Position numbers and translations under genes: made by a program. 64,000 bases of DNA, taken from positions 23,188,001 to 23,252,000 of the forward strand of contig NC_046676.1 of assembly GCF_003369915.1 (NCBI RefSeq). The letters run 5' to 3'. This document shows positions 33,201-47,000 of the stretch, in pieces. A model generated the notes under the pieces. That model had not been told where the DNA came from. It saw nothing but the letters and a program-made list of their open reading frames with translations, and made no database searches. The first letter of the stretch is position 1, and every line of letters begins with the position of its first letter. Source of the stretch: Drosophila miranda (taxonomy: Eukaryota > Arthropoda > Insecta > Diptera > Drosophilidae).

Positions 33201-35010
33201 AGACATTCAAACAGAGTGCGCGGGCACGTCGGCATCGGCACCGGCGAGCGCATTTTCAAATTATATTATTTTTGAATGGCTTTTTAGAAATTAATAATTA
33301 CACATGACAGCTATGTGTGTGTGCAAGAGGGGTGGTAGGGACGTGTACGTGGCATTTAATTTTTATATTATGCAACTGACAGCGAGTTGCGGGGTTAACG
33401 GCTTTAATAGCTGCACAAATGAAAATGCATACTGCCAATGGAGGAGTAAAACAGAAACGGTAGAGTAGAAGGCAATGCAGGGCAAGCCAGGGAAAATGTA
33501 AGGAAAAACTGTGCCTAATCTGGCTATCTACGATTCGAATGATCTTCGGCCTTGGTTGGCCCAAAAGTGAAAGAAACTGCAGAGTAAACTATCCTTCATT
33601 ATCGAACAGAAGAATATTAATCGCTGGTTGGATCCGTCGTTAAATTATCTGGAGTACAGGGACATCGCAGGAAGAACGATAATTAAGAGTTCCCTCTTAC
33701 TTGTAGAGCGAATGAAGACTATCTTCCTATAGATTTTGCTATGGATACAGAGGAAGAGCAATCAGTCTTTCGCAAAGACTGCAGTACTGCTTGCACCTTG
33801 CTTTTGTGTTACCTGTTTCTAGTCTTCTTCCTCTCTCAGCCACATTTCCTATTGCTTTTTTCCCCAGGATAATTTATGAACCGAAATTGCGACCATTGAG
33901 CAGCATTTGCCATACATTTTCCAGCATTTTCCACCATTGTTGTATCGCATGTGGTGCGGCGACAACTCTTTCGGACAGGCTACATCTGTGGGCTCTATTT
34001 TTTTGGGGGCTCTCTGCTCTGCTTCGGGCATCCCACATCACATTCGTATCTTCCAATCCTTTATTTTCCGCCTTTCTTTATTGGGGATTTTCTTTTGGCG
34101 CTTGGGTCCCCATACGCAGGCCGTCCGCCAAAATATTTGGCCCGTTTTCTCTGACTCTGGTTCTCCGGAGGCGACACCAACACCGACTCTGACTGGGACT
34201 GGGACTGGGACTGGAGCTGCGACTCTGAATACTTGGTCTCCCATTATTAATTGCTAACGTGCGCTGATTTCTGTGCTACACTTTTTGCCCGCTCTCTTTG
34301 TGGCACATTCATTGTTGCTTTTGTTTGTGTCTCTCTGTTATTTGTTGCCGGTCTGCCTTTCTGCCAATGTTCAATGCCATTTAACCCTTTCGCTGCTCCC
34401 TGCTCCATGCACCCCGTTTGGTGTTTTCGTTTTCCCTGCTCACTGTTTTTCTTTTCCCTGTGCCCTCATCCGAGATTCCCTGTTTGCTGTCCAATGGGCT
34501 CAGCAGTGACATTCATGCACCGGCGAGCAGAGCGTCACAGGGGATCGGGATCCCCCGTAAGGCAATAAATCAATGCATGCTCTCTCTGTGTGTGTCCTCT
34601 TTAAAGTCTATCTGTCTAGCTGCCGCTCCATTTCCCCATCTCCCATGATGCTCACTGTTAAATTTAATGCATTACATATTCCTTTCACCAGGTATATTTG
34701 TAAGGAGAGATAGGGCGAATGCCTTACCTTGGCACTTGTCTGCCCTTGTTCATAGTTGCCTAATGAGGAAACCATATCCAGAAACCAGACGGTGTCGCGG
34801 TCGTGCTTCTAGTTGCTTAATTAATTGTCAATTTTGTGCTGCATTTAGCAATTATATGGTCCATACGTCGATTCCATTTGACGTTGATTAGCTTTTGCAA
34901 TGGTATTTCTATGACTATTTCAAGACAAATACACTTTAATTTAACACTTTTCCACCGCCAAAGAATGCGACTGCAACGAAATAGTAGGCAACTGCAACTT
35001 GGTTACTTAC
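30241..35010. other. 4.8-kb stretch without a supported gene
   Basis: It starts with the 3' UTR of the protease homolog. It contains CAGCAGGCAGC repeats (30940-30985), CTG repeats (31086-31120), AT-rich DNA (32160-32400), (CA)n at 33094-33110 and GGGACT repeats at 34190-34213. A short ATG frame at 30784-30822 (MEGGGGKAMMKRL) ends at a GTAAGG donor but has no visible continuation. Confidence 0.45.
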
Positions 35011-35091
35011 AGCGGTTTTAACATCCTCCAAGGAGAGAGTGAAGGCAGGAGATTCCAGAGAACTGGGGAACCAACAATGGACCATCTCCAT
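35011..35091 (-). CDS. Candidate alternative first coding exon of a leftward gene
   Basis: After an acceptor (TTTGCTTTCAG) at about 35112, a short leader is followed by ATG and 27 open codons (start MEMVHCWFPSSLE, end LSLEDVKTA). A perfect donor GCT|GTAAGT then ends the exon in phase 0. This is compatible with the phase-0 acceptor of the candidate exon at 16290-16456, which would mean an 18.5-kb intron. Chance matches of this quality are possible in so long a sequence. Confidence 0.3.
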
Positions 35092-35646
35092 AATGTGTAT
35101 ATTGAAAAAAACTGAAAGCAAATTCATGCAAAAACACACAAATTATGTTACACGATAGGTTTTTGACGGCACTCATTTGGACTGCCGGTATCGGTATTGG
35201 TGTAAGCTATTAGCGACTTCGTGGAATACTTTTGAACCATCAAATGCACAGAAAATCATGTAAAAATCGACGGTTACATGGTTACATGGATTACGGTGGA
35301 AAACGTATCGTATAACATCAGCTGATGAGAGGCAGGGGGACCAACAGGCAGAGGGGAGGGTCAAACAGTAAGAGCAGGTCTTTTCCTGCTGCCATAAATC
35401 TGCACTGGAAGGCAGAGCCGGGGAAGGGGATCGGCGGCAGAGACAGAGAGAGAGAGGGAAAAGAGAAGGGTTGTAGGGCTGTTGGGCCGTAGGGTAAGTG
35501 GTGTAGGATTGCCTTACAAGTTTCCATGACATTCGCATGCATGTATGAAGTGGCAGCAAGTGTGTATCGTGCATGAATGTGCATGCATTACATTGTCTGG
35601 CGGCCTTTTAATTGCTGTTGCCGTTGCAGTGGCACATTCTCTCGGC

Positions 35647-35675
35647 CCTGCTCTGCTCTGCTCTGCTCTGCTCTG
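35647..35675. repeat. (CTCTG)n tandem repeat
   Basis: About five perfect pentamer units. Confidence 0.85.
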
Positions 35676-38062
35676 GTCCACTCTCCCCACTCTCCTGATG
35701 GGTTTCTGTGTGTGTTTACAAGCTGTGCCAATTTCACGCGGCTATTAAATAAATCCCTCCCTCAATCCCCTCCCCAACACCACTCTTAAAACCAAAATTT
35801 GTTGCACAATTTAAGGGCTGATTGCCTCGGCCGCACTCTTTGCGACTCATTTTAATTTAATTTCTATTTAAATTCATGTCATCTATGCGCGCGAAAACTT
35901 TCGTGCAACAAATTTTACGGCCAACACTCAGGGAGCTCACGCCCCTCATGCTTCTCACGGCTCTCAGCCCTTCGGCTGGGCGCTTAATTACCCCTGGCTT
36001 ATCACAACATCTCGAAGAACGAAGAAGATGTGGCCGCAGTCGACGACAGTTGAGTTTCCTTAATGAATTATTTAATCTACGCCCCTGGATCTATCCCCCA
36101 CCCCTCAGCCCCATCCACATCGTCTCGCCTGGTACTTGGCGCGGGGAGAGGGGAGAGGCAAGGCGAGCCAACATTTACTCGGTTCGGCTAACCGACATTT
36201 TTTGCGCTCGACTTGTCAACCCCATCATGGAGGGCGGAAAAAAGTGCCAGGCGAAAGTTTCTTTGCAGCTAATTGAGCCGCCAACGAATGGCAAGATACA
36301 CTATGGAAATGTCAAGAAGAGAAAACTTAGAAAATAGTAGAAGGGATATCAGGGGAAATGATTTTCAAACCCTGACTCAATCGTTTTATGCGACGCCATT
36401 ACCATGTATCTTTTTCTCTTTCTAACCCACACTCACTATCGCAGCGGAACACGCTCAACGCAGGCTCCTATCCTCCTATTTTCCACGCCTAAAATGTTAC
36501 CAAATAATAACTTTATAAAATTTCCATGTGTGGAATCAACATTTAGGAGGCTATAAGAAGGCTACCCTCTACTCCGTTGATTTCTCTTAGTGCCACAAAG
36601 CGTTACCTCATAGCTCATATACCCTGTCATCAGTTTAATCGCATGAACTGCTGCGGCTAATGCAAATAGGCCACAGAGCCGGGCCTGGGCTGGCCTTCCC
36701 CTGAGTGAGGCTGAGACTTCGACTTCGGTTTCGTCTGAGACTCACACTGAGGCTAATAAGTTAAACAACACCGTGACACAGTTACGAGGGCACATATTAA
36801 TGCCAAGGCGGCGTGCTGCCCGCCAAACCAGGTTCTCTGGACGGGGTACGATGGGGAGACAGGAGAGAGCACGCGGTTGAGTGAGCGTATTTGTTCACCT
36901 ATTTACCACGCAAATGAAGTTGAAAATAACTGTGAAATGAAGATGAAGTGCCAGCAGAGCAGAGAGAGCTGCAGTGGCAGAGGAGAGAAGCGAAGCTGAG
37001 GGCAGCACCAGACAGGCCGGCGCCTAAATGGAATGTAAATATTTGAGCAGCGACACAGCAGAGAAGAGCAGAGCGCGTTACGGTAACTTTAACGCTTCTG
37101 TGGCCACCAGAAGAACGCAAAGGAGGGCGGACCGCCAGGGGAGCGAAGAGGCCAAGGACGAGAAGGTAGTGACTACCAGTAGGAGCTCTACAGATGAGCA
37201 AAGGAGCAGCAGGAGCAGCAGGAGCACCAGGAGCAGACGGAGCCGCTCCGGCGCCGACTTGTTGGCAACTTAAGTGTCCGTGTGTGTGTGAGTGTTACGC
37301 CATGTCTCACGGCGAGTGTGTGTGAGTCCATGTTTAACTTGGCAGCCGTATGTTTATTTTAGCACATTCTCTCCCGCCTGACAGCTCTCGTTTCACGCTC
37401 CCCAAAAAGGCCTTAAGCGGCAAAACAATGGCCAAGTAGAGCCAACGACAACGTGCCTCGGCTCTGGATATGGCTCTCACTCTGACTCTGACTCTAACTA
37501 TGACTATGACTTTGGTTTTGGCTCAGCAGGGGAGGAGCCAGTGCTCTGGGCCTTTCGGGTGTTGGAAATTAAAGTCAATTAAAAGACCAGAGAAGATTTC
37601 CTTGTCTATGTGTGAATTATGCTTTGGGCAGAGGGTATGATGGTTTCGTACAGGCATTTGCTACAAAGAGATGGAAGCTCTTTGTGGCCTACAGAATATT
37701 TAGAGTATATCAGCTCGAACAGTCTTTGGGGATTTTTTGCCTCATTTTGAAAGATTTCAGCCTACTATTTGCTGAAGGCTGCGATCGTTTTCTATTACTA
37801 GGAGAACTATTTCGTATAAATCACTGGAGTACAATCGATCGAGTTTGTTTCCAAAGATCCTTCCAAAAAACGCTTTAAATTGAAGTATCGGCTATACTAT
37901 AGCTTTTATACATACATTCCAGGGTATTTACAGCTTCGATATATCGTAATTCATTAGTTAATAAGAGAGTACTCCTAACCCATTTTTTAGGCATAAATCA
38001 AAACGAGCATCTTCTTGAAGTGTCTCCATCTCATGTGGGCGAGTATGGGTGCTTTGTGGCTC

Positions 38063-38096
38063 CATACATACATACATACATACATACATACATACA
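38063..38096. repeat. (ACAT)n microsatellite
   Basis: About eight perfect tetramer units. Confidence 0.9.
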
Positions 38097-41000
38097 GTGG
38101 TGTGTGTAAGTTCAAGGCAGCTCTGTGAGCAGCACTAAAGTGCATGAACGGCCCAAAAGTAAGCAACACTTTTTCAAACCGAAGCAAAGCGGGTCGAGTG
38201 GTGCTGTGGATAGAGACCCGACTGGCTCTGAATATGAAACTGAATGGCTGAAAAGCCCTTCCAGTGAAGCACTTAATTAGTCATAGAATATTCGCAAGCA
38301 CACACTCACACACACATCAAATGGTAGGACTAAACGCACTAAGCAAAATTAGAGACTAGTGGATAAAAGTTGGTAATTAAAGAAGTTTAGGAAGTCTCGA
38401 ATTGAATTAAATTTAAGCTTAAAGATTAGGAGAGGCCCGAAAGAGCAGCATCGTAGGGAAGATGTTAGTTTGATAAACGATTGATTGTTTAGGATGGGGC
38501 TGAAGTTTTGCATAGAACTAGAAAATTAACAAAATGAGAACCTGTTTCTGGTGATACTGTGACATTACTTCATAATCAGGAGGGGTCAATCAGCTCTAGA
38601 ATACGAGTAAGCCGGCGAAATCCCACTTGATCTTTGACAACACTTCGTTCCTCCTAAAGCGTCACAATCAACAGATCCACCTGTTTGCATCCGATAAATA
38701 AAGAGATGGTAAATAATTAACTCCACTTGCTCCATGAAGTGGACTCCACTTTCCCAGGATGCCAGGGATAATCGTCTTAGCATCCTCTCAACTGCTATTT
38801 GTGAAGAGAATCCTTTCAATCGGCAAAGAAATCGCTTTCTAACGAAGTTCGCTTCAGCCTCCTGCCGCTGCCACAGCCATAGCCAGAGTTTTCATTTAGC
38901 AGCATTTAACGTCAATTGTTTTATGACTAGCAGCAACAAAAACCACACCGAGTGAAAGCCAGACAAAAGCAGGAGCGAGGAGCAGCTCAGAAAAAAGTAA
39001 ATAAAAAATAACATGATTTATTCAGCGCAAACTGGGAAAAGCGCAAGAAAAAAATAAAAGGAGGAAAAATCAAAAAAACAACAAAAACATAAGGGAAAAC
39101 AAACTGAAAACTTAGCGGAGTGCTGCGAAAATTTGCTAAAGTTGCGTTTTCTTTTAACTCTGCCGCTTTTCCGTCGCGCCACCCCGCCGCCCCGCCGCCC
39201 CGAAGCCTTTTGTGGAGTTTATCTTGCGGCTGTGGTCGGAGGCGAGGCCCTGCATTCACCTGCATTCTGCATCCGAGTGAGGTTCTGGTGGCCGAAGCAG
39301 GAGGAACAGGGGGTGGAGCAGCAGGGTCCTGCTGCTGTGGTCACGCGTTTTCTAAGCGTTTTCTTATCAAGAGCAGCCACGTGACCGCACGCGCCAGCCG
39401 CCTTTTCCAGATTTTCCACAAAAAGATTTGCAGCATTTCGGCTCTGGTCTTTTGTTGCAGTTTTGCCGTTTTGCCGTTTTTCCGTTTTGCCTTTTGGCAT
39501 TTTCAATTTTCCATACAGAAAATGGCAGCGCCTTGGACTCTCCAGGAGCCTAATGGCCAACTCTGCGGCTGAGTGGTTTGGCTTAGCCTCTGGGCTGCAC
39601 GCGCTGGCTCTGGCTCTAGCTCTCAGAGGTCTGCCTCTCAGAGTCCTTCACTAGGATTTCTCTCGCTTTGTTTGTAATTAATAAGACTCGATGCTTTTCC
39701 GAGCAGACCGCACATTTCCGTAATTAAAAGGCTGGCAAATCTACCGCCAGCATCTTAAAGAGTTAAGGCATGATAGACGACAGCAGGCGAGCGGAATGTG
39801 ACACAAATGCCACAGGAAAACCAGAGGCGAGAGGCATGCGACACGCCGGGCACGCAGCGGGGCATGCGATGGAAGGAAATCCGTGCATTCCTGATCGTAA
39901 AACGAGTTTAATTTCATGCAACTTGAAAGTGGCAATAAAGATGGAGCAGAAATACCTTCACGCGGCACGCTTACAGTGCACAGTGCAGCCAGGTGGCAGC
40001 TAGGAGGTGCCCGGCCACGCGGCACTCAAAGAAGACCATCAAATGGCAGTGGAAGATGTTCTGGCATTTGATGATGCAATGCGATGCTGCGCGTGTGTGT
40101 GTGAGTGTCTGCGCAACAGTTTTGCGATAGAAATCTTTCAATTTGCCTTTTAGCAGGGGATAATGTCCCCAAGTGTCAGGCAGGAGGACAAAAAATAAAT
40201 ACTCCGCCGGAGGGAAGGCGGGAAGAAGAGGAAGAATCAAACAAAAAAGCGAAACAAAAGTGAGATGTAACCCATCCGGCTGTCAAGGGGGAAAAGAGTG
40301 AGAGGGGAGTGGGGAGTGGGGTGGCAGCTCAATTGCAGGACAATCAGCACAATTGATTTCCCCAAAGTGCCTGCGTCCGGGGCCCCTCTGGCCGTCGGGG
40401 CATTAAAAGGATTTAATGCCATTTAAGCCAAACAATGTGAAGACAGCCAGAAAGCCAGGCCAAGAGCAGCAGCAGCCGAAGCAGGAGAAGGAGTAGCATC
40501 AGCAGCAGCAGTAAGAGCGGAAAGCAAAAACGTCAAAAGAGCGAATCAGCGACTGGCTCAGCTACTGGCAGCAGTCCCGCCTCCACTCCCCGCACCCCGT
40601 GCTCGTACCACTTCTGTCCCATGCCACAGCCACTGCCAGTGCACTCGGTAAAAAGTTTATCAATAAAATAACTTGTCGGCGAACGGACTCCAGGACCAGA
40701 AGACAGCCGCACGACTCGAGTCCTGACTCGCTGACTCGCTGACTCTCTGACTCCTTCGCCAAGTCAAGTCGAAAATTGCAGCAACTTTCAGTCAGAGAAT
40801 CCTGTCTTTCTCTATCCCTCTCTCTCGTGCTCCTCCTCCTTCTCTGTCTCTCTTTCAGTGGGTAGATGGCTTGTCAGCAGCCAAAGGACAATTCAAGTGC
40901 TGCAATCCTTGAGAAGTAACTTCAATTGCACTCATAGTTCTTGGTCTGCGTTCGGAATTCCTATATATGACGTATACGCCATGTATGACAATGGCAAACA

Positions 41001-44000
41001 AAAACCCAAACTCAAGCATGTCTGCCGCTGCCTCCTGGCCCACCATTGGGGCAACTTTTGCGGCTCATCAATTAGTCCAGCTTGTCGTGGGGCGTGACTC
41101 AAGCAATGGCATGGAGCACGAGGTGTAGATCCTCTAATGAAAATCCCTCTGAAAGTTAAACGAAGGCGCGTCAAAGGTGTTTCTTTGAAGAATTTGACAG
41201 AAATGTGCTCACAGCTCCAGGAGGAAAGCACTGCGGGTCTTTGTACTCTATTTAACACATAAGTAAGGGGAGAAAATACTACCAAAGTGGATAGATTTTC
41301 TTTGACAGAAGCTCTTTTGTTTGGCGGAAATATCCTCTGCCATTTTTGTTGTTGTTTTGAACCACACGGTGGGGCTTGTCAACTGGTTTTTGGTTTGCTT
41401 TCAAGAGTTTTCCGGAACGAAAGTTGAGATTTTCAGATACTGTTCCCCAACGTTACGTGTTCCTTAAATAATACCATCTTTTCGTACCGGAAAAAGCAAG
41501 TTCACTTTCGTTCAAAATCTCGAAAGTTCTGTCAACTTCTTTAAATGTTATTCTCTCAAGACAACCTTCACCTTTCGCCTGCTGCATTTCTTTTAATTAT
41601 TTAACACATCCGCCGACTTTCATTGATGCCCAAAATAACGCTGCAAGCAGACCCTAGAAAAACACAGAAATAAATTATTAAATAAACATTGCTACGTGAC
41701 TCTGAGGATGACCTTCCGCAATGGCCACTCGAGTCGGCAACCAGGTGGCGAGAATGCAAGTGCCGCCAATCCTCAGGTAATGGCGAGGACGAGGACAAGA
41801 ACAAGAACGAATCTGGGGCCAAGTGGCGCCTCTTGGCTTCCCCTCCTCCTCGTTGAAATCGTTGACTTTGCCCTGCCTCGAGAATTGCATTCAGGGGCTC
41901 CCAATCCGTAGGCCTTTGCCCAATTTGGGGCCATGAGTTCTACATTCTCTATCTCTCACTGCGAGAGCCTGCTACCCACTCGCTCGCCCTCTCTCTAGAG
42001 AACTTTCGCTGGGCGTTTTGGCAATTTGCAAGTCGGCGCTCTGCTGGTGGAATAAGTGGCAAGCAAATGTGAAATTGTTTCGCTAGTGGCAATAAAAATG
42101 AGGCCAGAACAAAGGGCTGGCTGTCAGGCAGACGAGAGATGGCTATAAATGGTTCTCTTTTTTCCCGCTGTCTCCTTCCGCTTCTCTCCGCCGCTTTTGG
42201 GGGCTGGGGTCGGGCCAAGGGGTGCTTATATGGTTGACTTGAACAAATGACTTCGGGTAACGTCCTTTTGCTTGTTTATGCATAAATTCCAAATAATCCT
42301 GAGAAGTGAAATGCGCCAAAAATGCGCTGCTCTCTTTTCCTTCAACCCCTTCCCGGCCCTTTTCTTCTTTTTCCCCATCTCTGTAATGTTTGCCTGTCGG
42401 ATTAGTGGCTTCCAACGGGGGGTTGCGTGAAACCCCTTTCCTCTTTCTTTTCCCTAAATGTGCCACGCCTCCTGCTTCCTCTAAGTATCTCTAACATATG
42501 CATAATAATGCTTGCGTTATCAATTTATCTCAAACGATTTGCGGCTCTTTTATTTTTCCAATTTCCTTTTCTTATTTTTTTGCCGACAAATTCAAATTAC
42601 GTCAAAAATATCAAGTGAACCGCAATTTTCATGCCACAGCCATTATTATCCTCGTTTTGTTCGATGTATGGGTGAAGCCTTGTTTCTGTGTATTCCCTCC
42701 TGTCGCTCTCAAGCGCTGGCTCTTCTCACACCTACGCCTGTGCTCTCCAGAGTCCATGGCTGCAAAATTTTCAATCAATTGCTACTCTTCCAATTTCATG
42801 CATGAGAGGTGCCTAAAAGGTAAAATGTTAGTTGACCAGCCATAGTCCTCCTGCCTCTCCTTCCCACACCACTCTCTCTATCTATCTATCTATCTCTCTC
42901 TTCACTCAGTGCCTCTGTTGCATGCAACACATACGAGTACTTGTACTCGTACGCATACAAAGCGCCACCCATTGTTGAGGCTACAATTGAGGTTGATTCA
43001 ACAACTTTTACGGTACCCACAGACGGAGTAGATGGCCAAAGTTTGCTCAGGCTTCCCCTTGTGGCACCTGCCACATGACCTCCCCCCCTCCACCACTCTA
43101 TTACTTCTCTTTCCATCAGCTTGCCTTGCATTTGAATAGTTTATTGTTTTAATTTTACTCACAGGCCAGAAGCAAAGGCATTTTGCACATTGTTTACCAT
43201 TTTGGCATTTGGCTTAGAGCACACTTTCGGGCAAAAAGGGCGGACGAACAAGAGGGCGGAGATGGGTTGGACCTTTGGGCGGTCGAATGTCTGGCCATAG
43301 GTAACATTGAGTGACGTCAGTGCGTATGCAACACGCAATATCATGTGCCCCGACTCCAAATTCCCAACGGCTGCAAAGCCTTCTCCTTTGGAAGATTGGG
43401 GGAATATTAGTTGCTTGAGGCCTGGCTCATTGTGTCTCATAGGCCTGTGTTAACTGCTCAAGTGTCACGTTACACGTTACACATTTCCCATTTACTATTT
43501 TAGATTTTCCGTTCAAAAACACATAACGGAATCAAAGCGAACAATGGGAGATTGAGCTTGCCTCTGTACTGTAATTCCTGTGGCAAGTGCCAATTAATTA
43601 TGTGGCAAATCAGTTGGACTCTGCAGCAATGAGAGGGGCTGGATATCTGTAAGATTGTATGAGTGGTACACATTTTGTTTTTAAATTTCTTATCAATGGG
43701 TAATTTTCAACCCCATATCAACCGATTTCTTCCCCTAGGTTCCACTTTCATCTCGGATGCCAGAGATGCACGCTTTACACTTGATTATCTCTCAGTTACA
43801 TTTACCGTTTCTCTCTCTCTCTACCACCCCCCCCACCATCCCGATGTATGCGAGCGGAGAACCCCCATACCATGCCCTTTTAAGCATCAGCACGGAAAAC
43901 GTTTTAATTGACTTCAAAATTAGTTTTCCCCTTTTTGCACAACAACAAATAAGCCATACTTAAAAAAAACTAATACAAATAAATAAAAATCAAGGGGAAA

Positions 44001-47000
44001 AAATCATGGCGTTTGGAAAAGGTAGCCGCTGTAAGAGCGGACAGCGGAATGGAGAGGGGGGACGGGGGAGAGCAATGCCATTTTGCACACTCAGCTGGAC
44101 AACAAATCGCTGGGCAAAGCCCACAGCAAACAAATAAACAACTAAATAAACATTAAACTTTTTCTACAACTATGGGTTGAAGGGGGGTTGGGTTGTTGTT
44201 GCATGCAACAGAGTGGAAAAAAGTGTGCTCCGCTCGATGGCAACTTTCGTTTGTTCTATGGCGCTCGCCCCAAAACATCAACTCCAAATAATTATGAGCT
44301 TGAGGTGCGAGATGGCGCCCTGCCCCTTGTATGCCCTGCCCTCTCACGCCTTTCAGAAAGCCCTACTCCCTGTGGCTGGTTCAAATTGGAATTGTTTCTG
44401 GCATTCGGAGTGGTTTCTAGCAGAAAAGGGGAATAGATTCCCCTGAATAGATTTGATTTGGATTTGGATTTGGATTTGGCTTTGGCTTTTTGGCCTTGGA
44501 TTCCCCTGCCGCATTTTGGTAATTAAAGTGAGGAAACTAGTTTCTGATTCTGTTTAAAGTTATTACCAATTATCTTGCCGTTCTGCTATATTACGTTGAC
44601 AAACTTTTGGGGGCTATATCTCTCTATATTTTGTAAAGTAACTGTTGAGGTTTTTTTCGCAAGTTCCTTTCCTTTAATTAATGTCTATAAAATATCCCTA
44701 GTTTCAAGAATTCATTAATTTCTTCGGGAAAGCTCTTACAAGGACCGCTTCTTCTCTGGTCATCTACTTAATATATGGTTTGTCATTGTATCCTCATGTC
44801 TCCTCTTTGATTTCATCTTTATTTTATCTTTAATGCCACGTTTCTCTCGTATTTCATAATTTTTCTAGTTTCGCCAACTTTTCATTCAACTTCTACTTCA
44901 ACTTCAGCTTCCGTATCAGACGACACGTATCTACGTGTAGTAACACCTTTAAAATCCATTTTTCATTTATGAGGAGCATTTTCATTTATACGCAGGCAGC
45001 GATAAAACCATGCACCTTGCCCCTACTGCTTCGGCGGTCCCTCCTCCTCCTCCTTCTTCTGCTCCGTGAATGCGGATGGGTGGGTGGATGTGTGGCTGGT
45101 TGGATGAAATCTTTAACCCATTTTCGTTAATTTTTGGTAGCACATTTTTTAATTTCAAAGCATTTTTGGGGCACGGTAAGCATTGCCTTCCCCTCTCTTG
45201 GTGCTCCTCTCTGTATCCTCTCGTGCTACATACACACACATACACACCTTTTCCTGTGGTGCTAGCCACCCTTCTCTCTTTCTCTGGCTGCATTGTTCCC
45301 TCTGCTTCCCTCTTGCCCATTACCGATTGGGCGCTGGACAACTCTAAACACGGCAAAGATCTAGAAGCTGGAGCTGGGCGCCGCGCGCTGCACCAGGAAC
45401 CGTTGCAGTCGGGAGTCGTGGCACCAAGAAATGCGGTTACAGTGTCCAAAGGCCGTCCTGGAATGCCATAAATAACGTTGTCGGCAGAGCGGCAAGCCAG
45501 CGCCAGCGCCTGCACCAGGGCCAGTTCTGGGGCCGTTGCAAGGCGGAGCAGTAACAGTGGGGCAGCAGCAGTCTGGGACCCATTTCGTATCCTTTAGGTC
45601 CAGGGTCCAGGGTCCGTGTGCGGCAGGGATAAGAGTGCGGAGGGCGAGTGCGTTACGTTTTTGGCTCTAAATTAAATTTTTGCCAACGCCAAAAGAAGCT
45701 GGAAATTTTTGTGCTGCGCATTGCACTGATGCCGCATCGGAGAAACGGAAGCGGAGAGCCATTAGTCCGTGTGCGGACGGGAGGCGGCCCTCCTGTGGAT
45801 GCTGCCACCGCTGGCTGCCTCTGTTGCTCGCCTCGCTTTGCTTTGTGGCCACCGCCTCATTATATACTACATGCCCCGCCTTGTGTCCACGTGTGTGTGT
45901 GTGTTTGCGTGCGTGTGTGTGGGTCTGCAATTAGCAGGCGCTTGTTAGTGGCTGAAATGGCAAATGGCCAACAGACAAACAGCCAAAGGGACATCCTAAC
46001 CAACTGATATGAGCTATCGTGGAAATCATTGAAAATTTACCTAATGTTCATTTATTTGCCCTATAAGTCCCTCTGCATCCCTACCGCTAGTTTCTTTCAT
46101 TGGATTTCCTTGGCTTAACGTTACAGTGCCGTCTCTGGGTTGCAGGACCTTGTGGCACGGTGACATGGCCATCAACTGTTTGGACATGACATAATGGTGT
46201 GATATTTGCGACAACCTGTAGTCCTCCGTTGTCTGTCTAGCGCTTGTTCTACTGCCTCCAGCCTTCTTTCTTTGCCTCTACTGCTGTCACTGGCTGCTGG
46301 CCTGCTGCAAAAAGCCGCACGTTATCTCCTGCTAAGTGCAAAAGTGAATTGCATTGGGGATGCGCTGCAGCACAAACATTGGAATCTGTTGTAGATAAGT
46401 AGACATAGAATGCACCCTGTAGAAACCCAAATATAGGTGAATAGATACTAGATACATCAGTGCATGGATCGATAGATTCATAGAAAGATCGGTAAATGGA
46501 TAGAGCGATGGATTAATAAAAGAACAGAAAAGTACTGATAGATGGCTTGTCGTGCAGATGGCTGGAAAGATTATGGCTATCCATGGCTATCCACCCGTGG
46601 GATATACCCCTAGAGCACTATCCTAAGTTCTCGGCTGGTTGCCAGCGACACTTGCAAATGAACTTTGGCCCCAGCCCCAGCCTCAGCCCCAGCCCCAGAA
46701 TGAAGGGAGGACAGGGAGCCAGGCCAGGCCACGCGTCAGGTGTCAGACGGTGTCCCATTGTGTTGGCCTGCTGCCACGGCCACGCTCTGCATGGCGGATG
46801 AGGCAAAGGCAAGTGCATAACGCGGCAGGAGACATTATTAAATAGTTTTAGCTGCAACAAACAAGTCTCTCCTGACAAGACCATAAAAATGCCGAGCAAA
46901 GAGGAGGAACAGCTCCAAAGTGCAGCTTAGATGGAGATGAAGATGAAGAACCTGACCGCCTGAGTTATGGCAACAATGAAGTGACGGCCACAATGATGGG

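Noticed and set aside
35876..36337. 153-codon ATG-initiated frame
   Set aside because: No recognisable domain, no codon bias, no promoter or poly(A) context; kept only as a note.
43159..43440. Minus-strand frame of about 91 codons from ATG to a GTGAGT donor
   Set aside because: Weak start context, unbiased codons and no partner exon; a donor match by chance is expected often in 64 kb.
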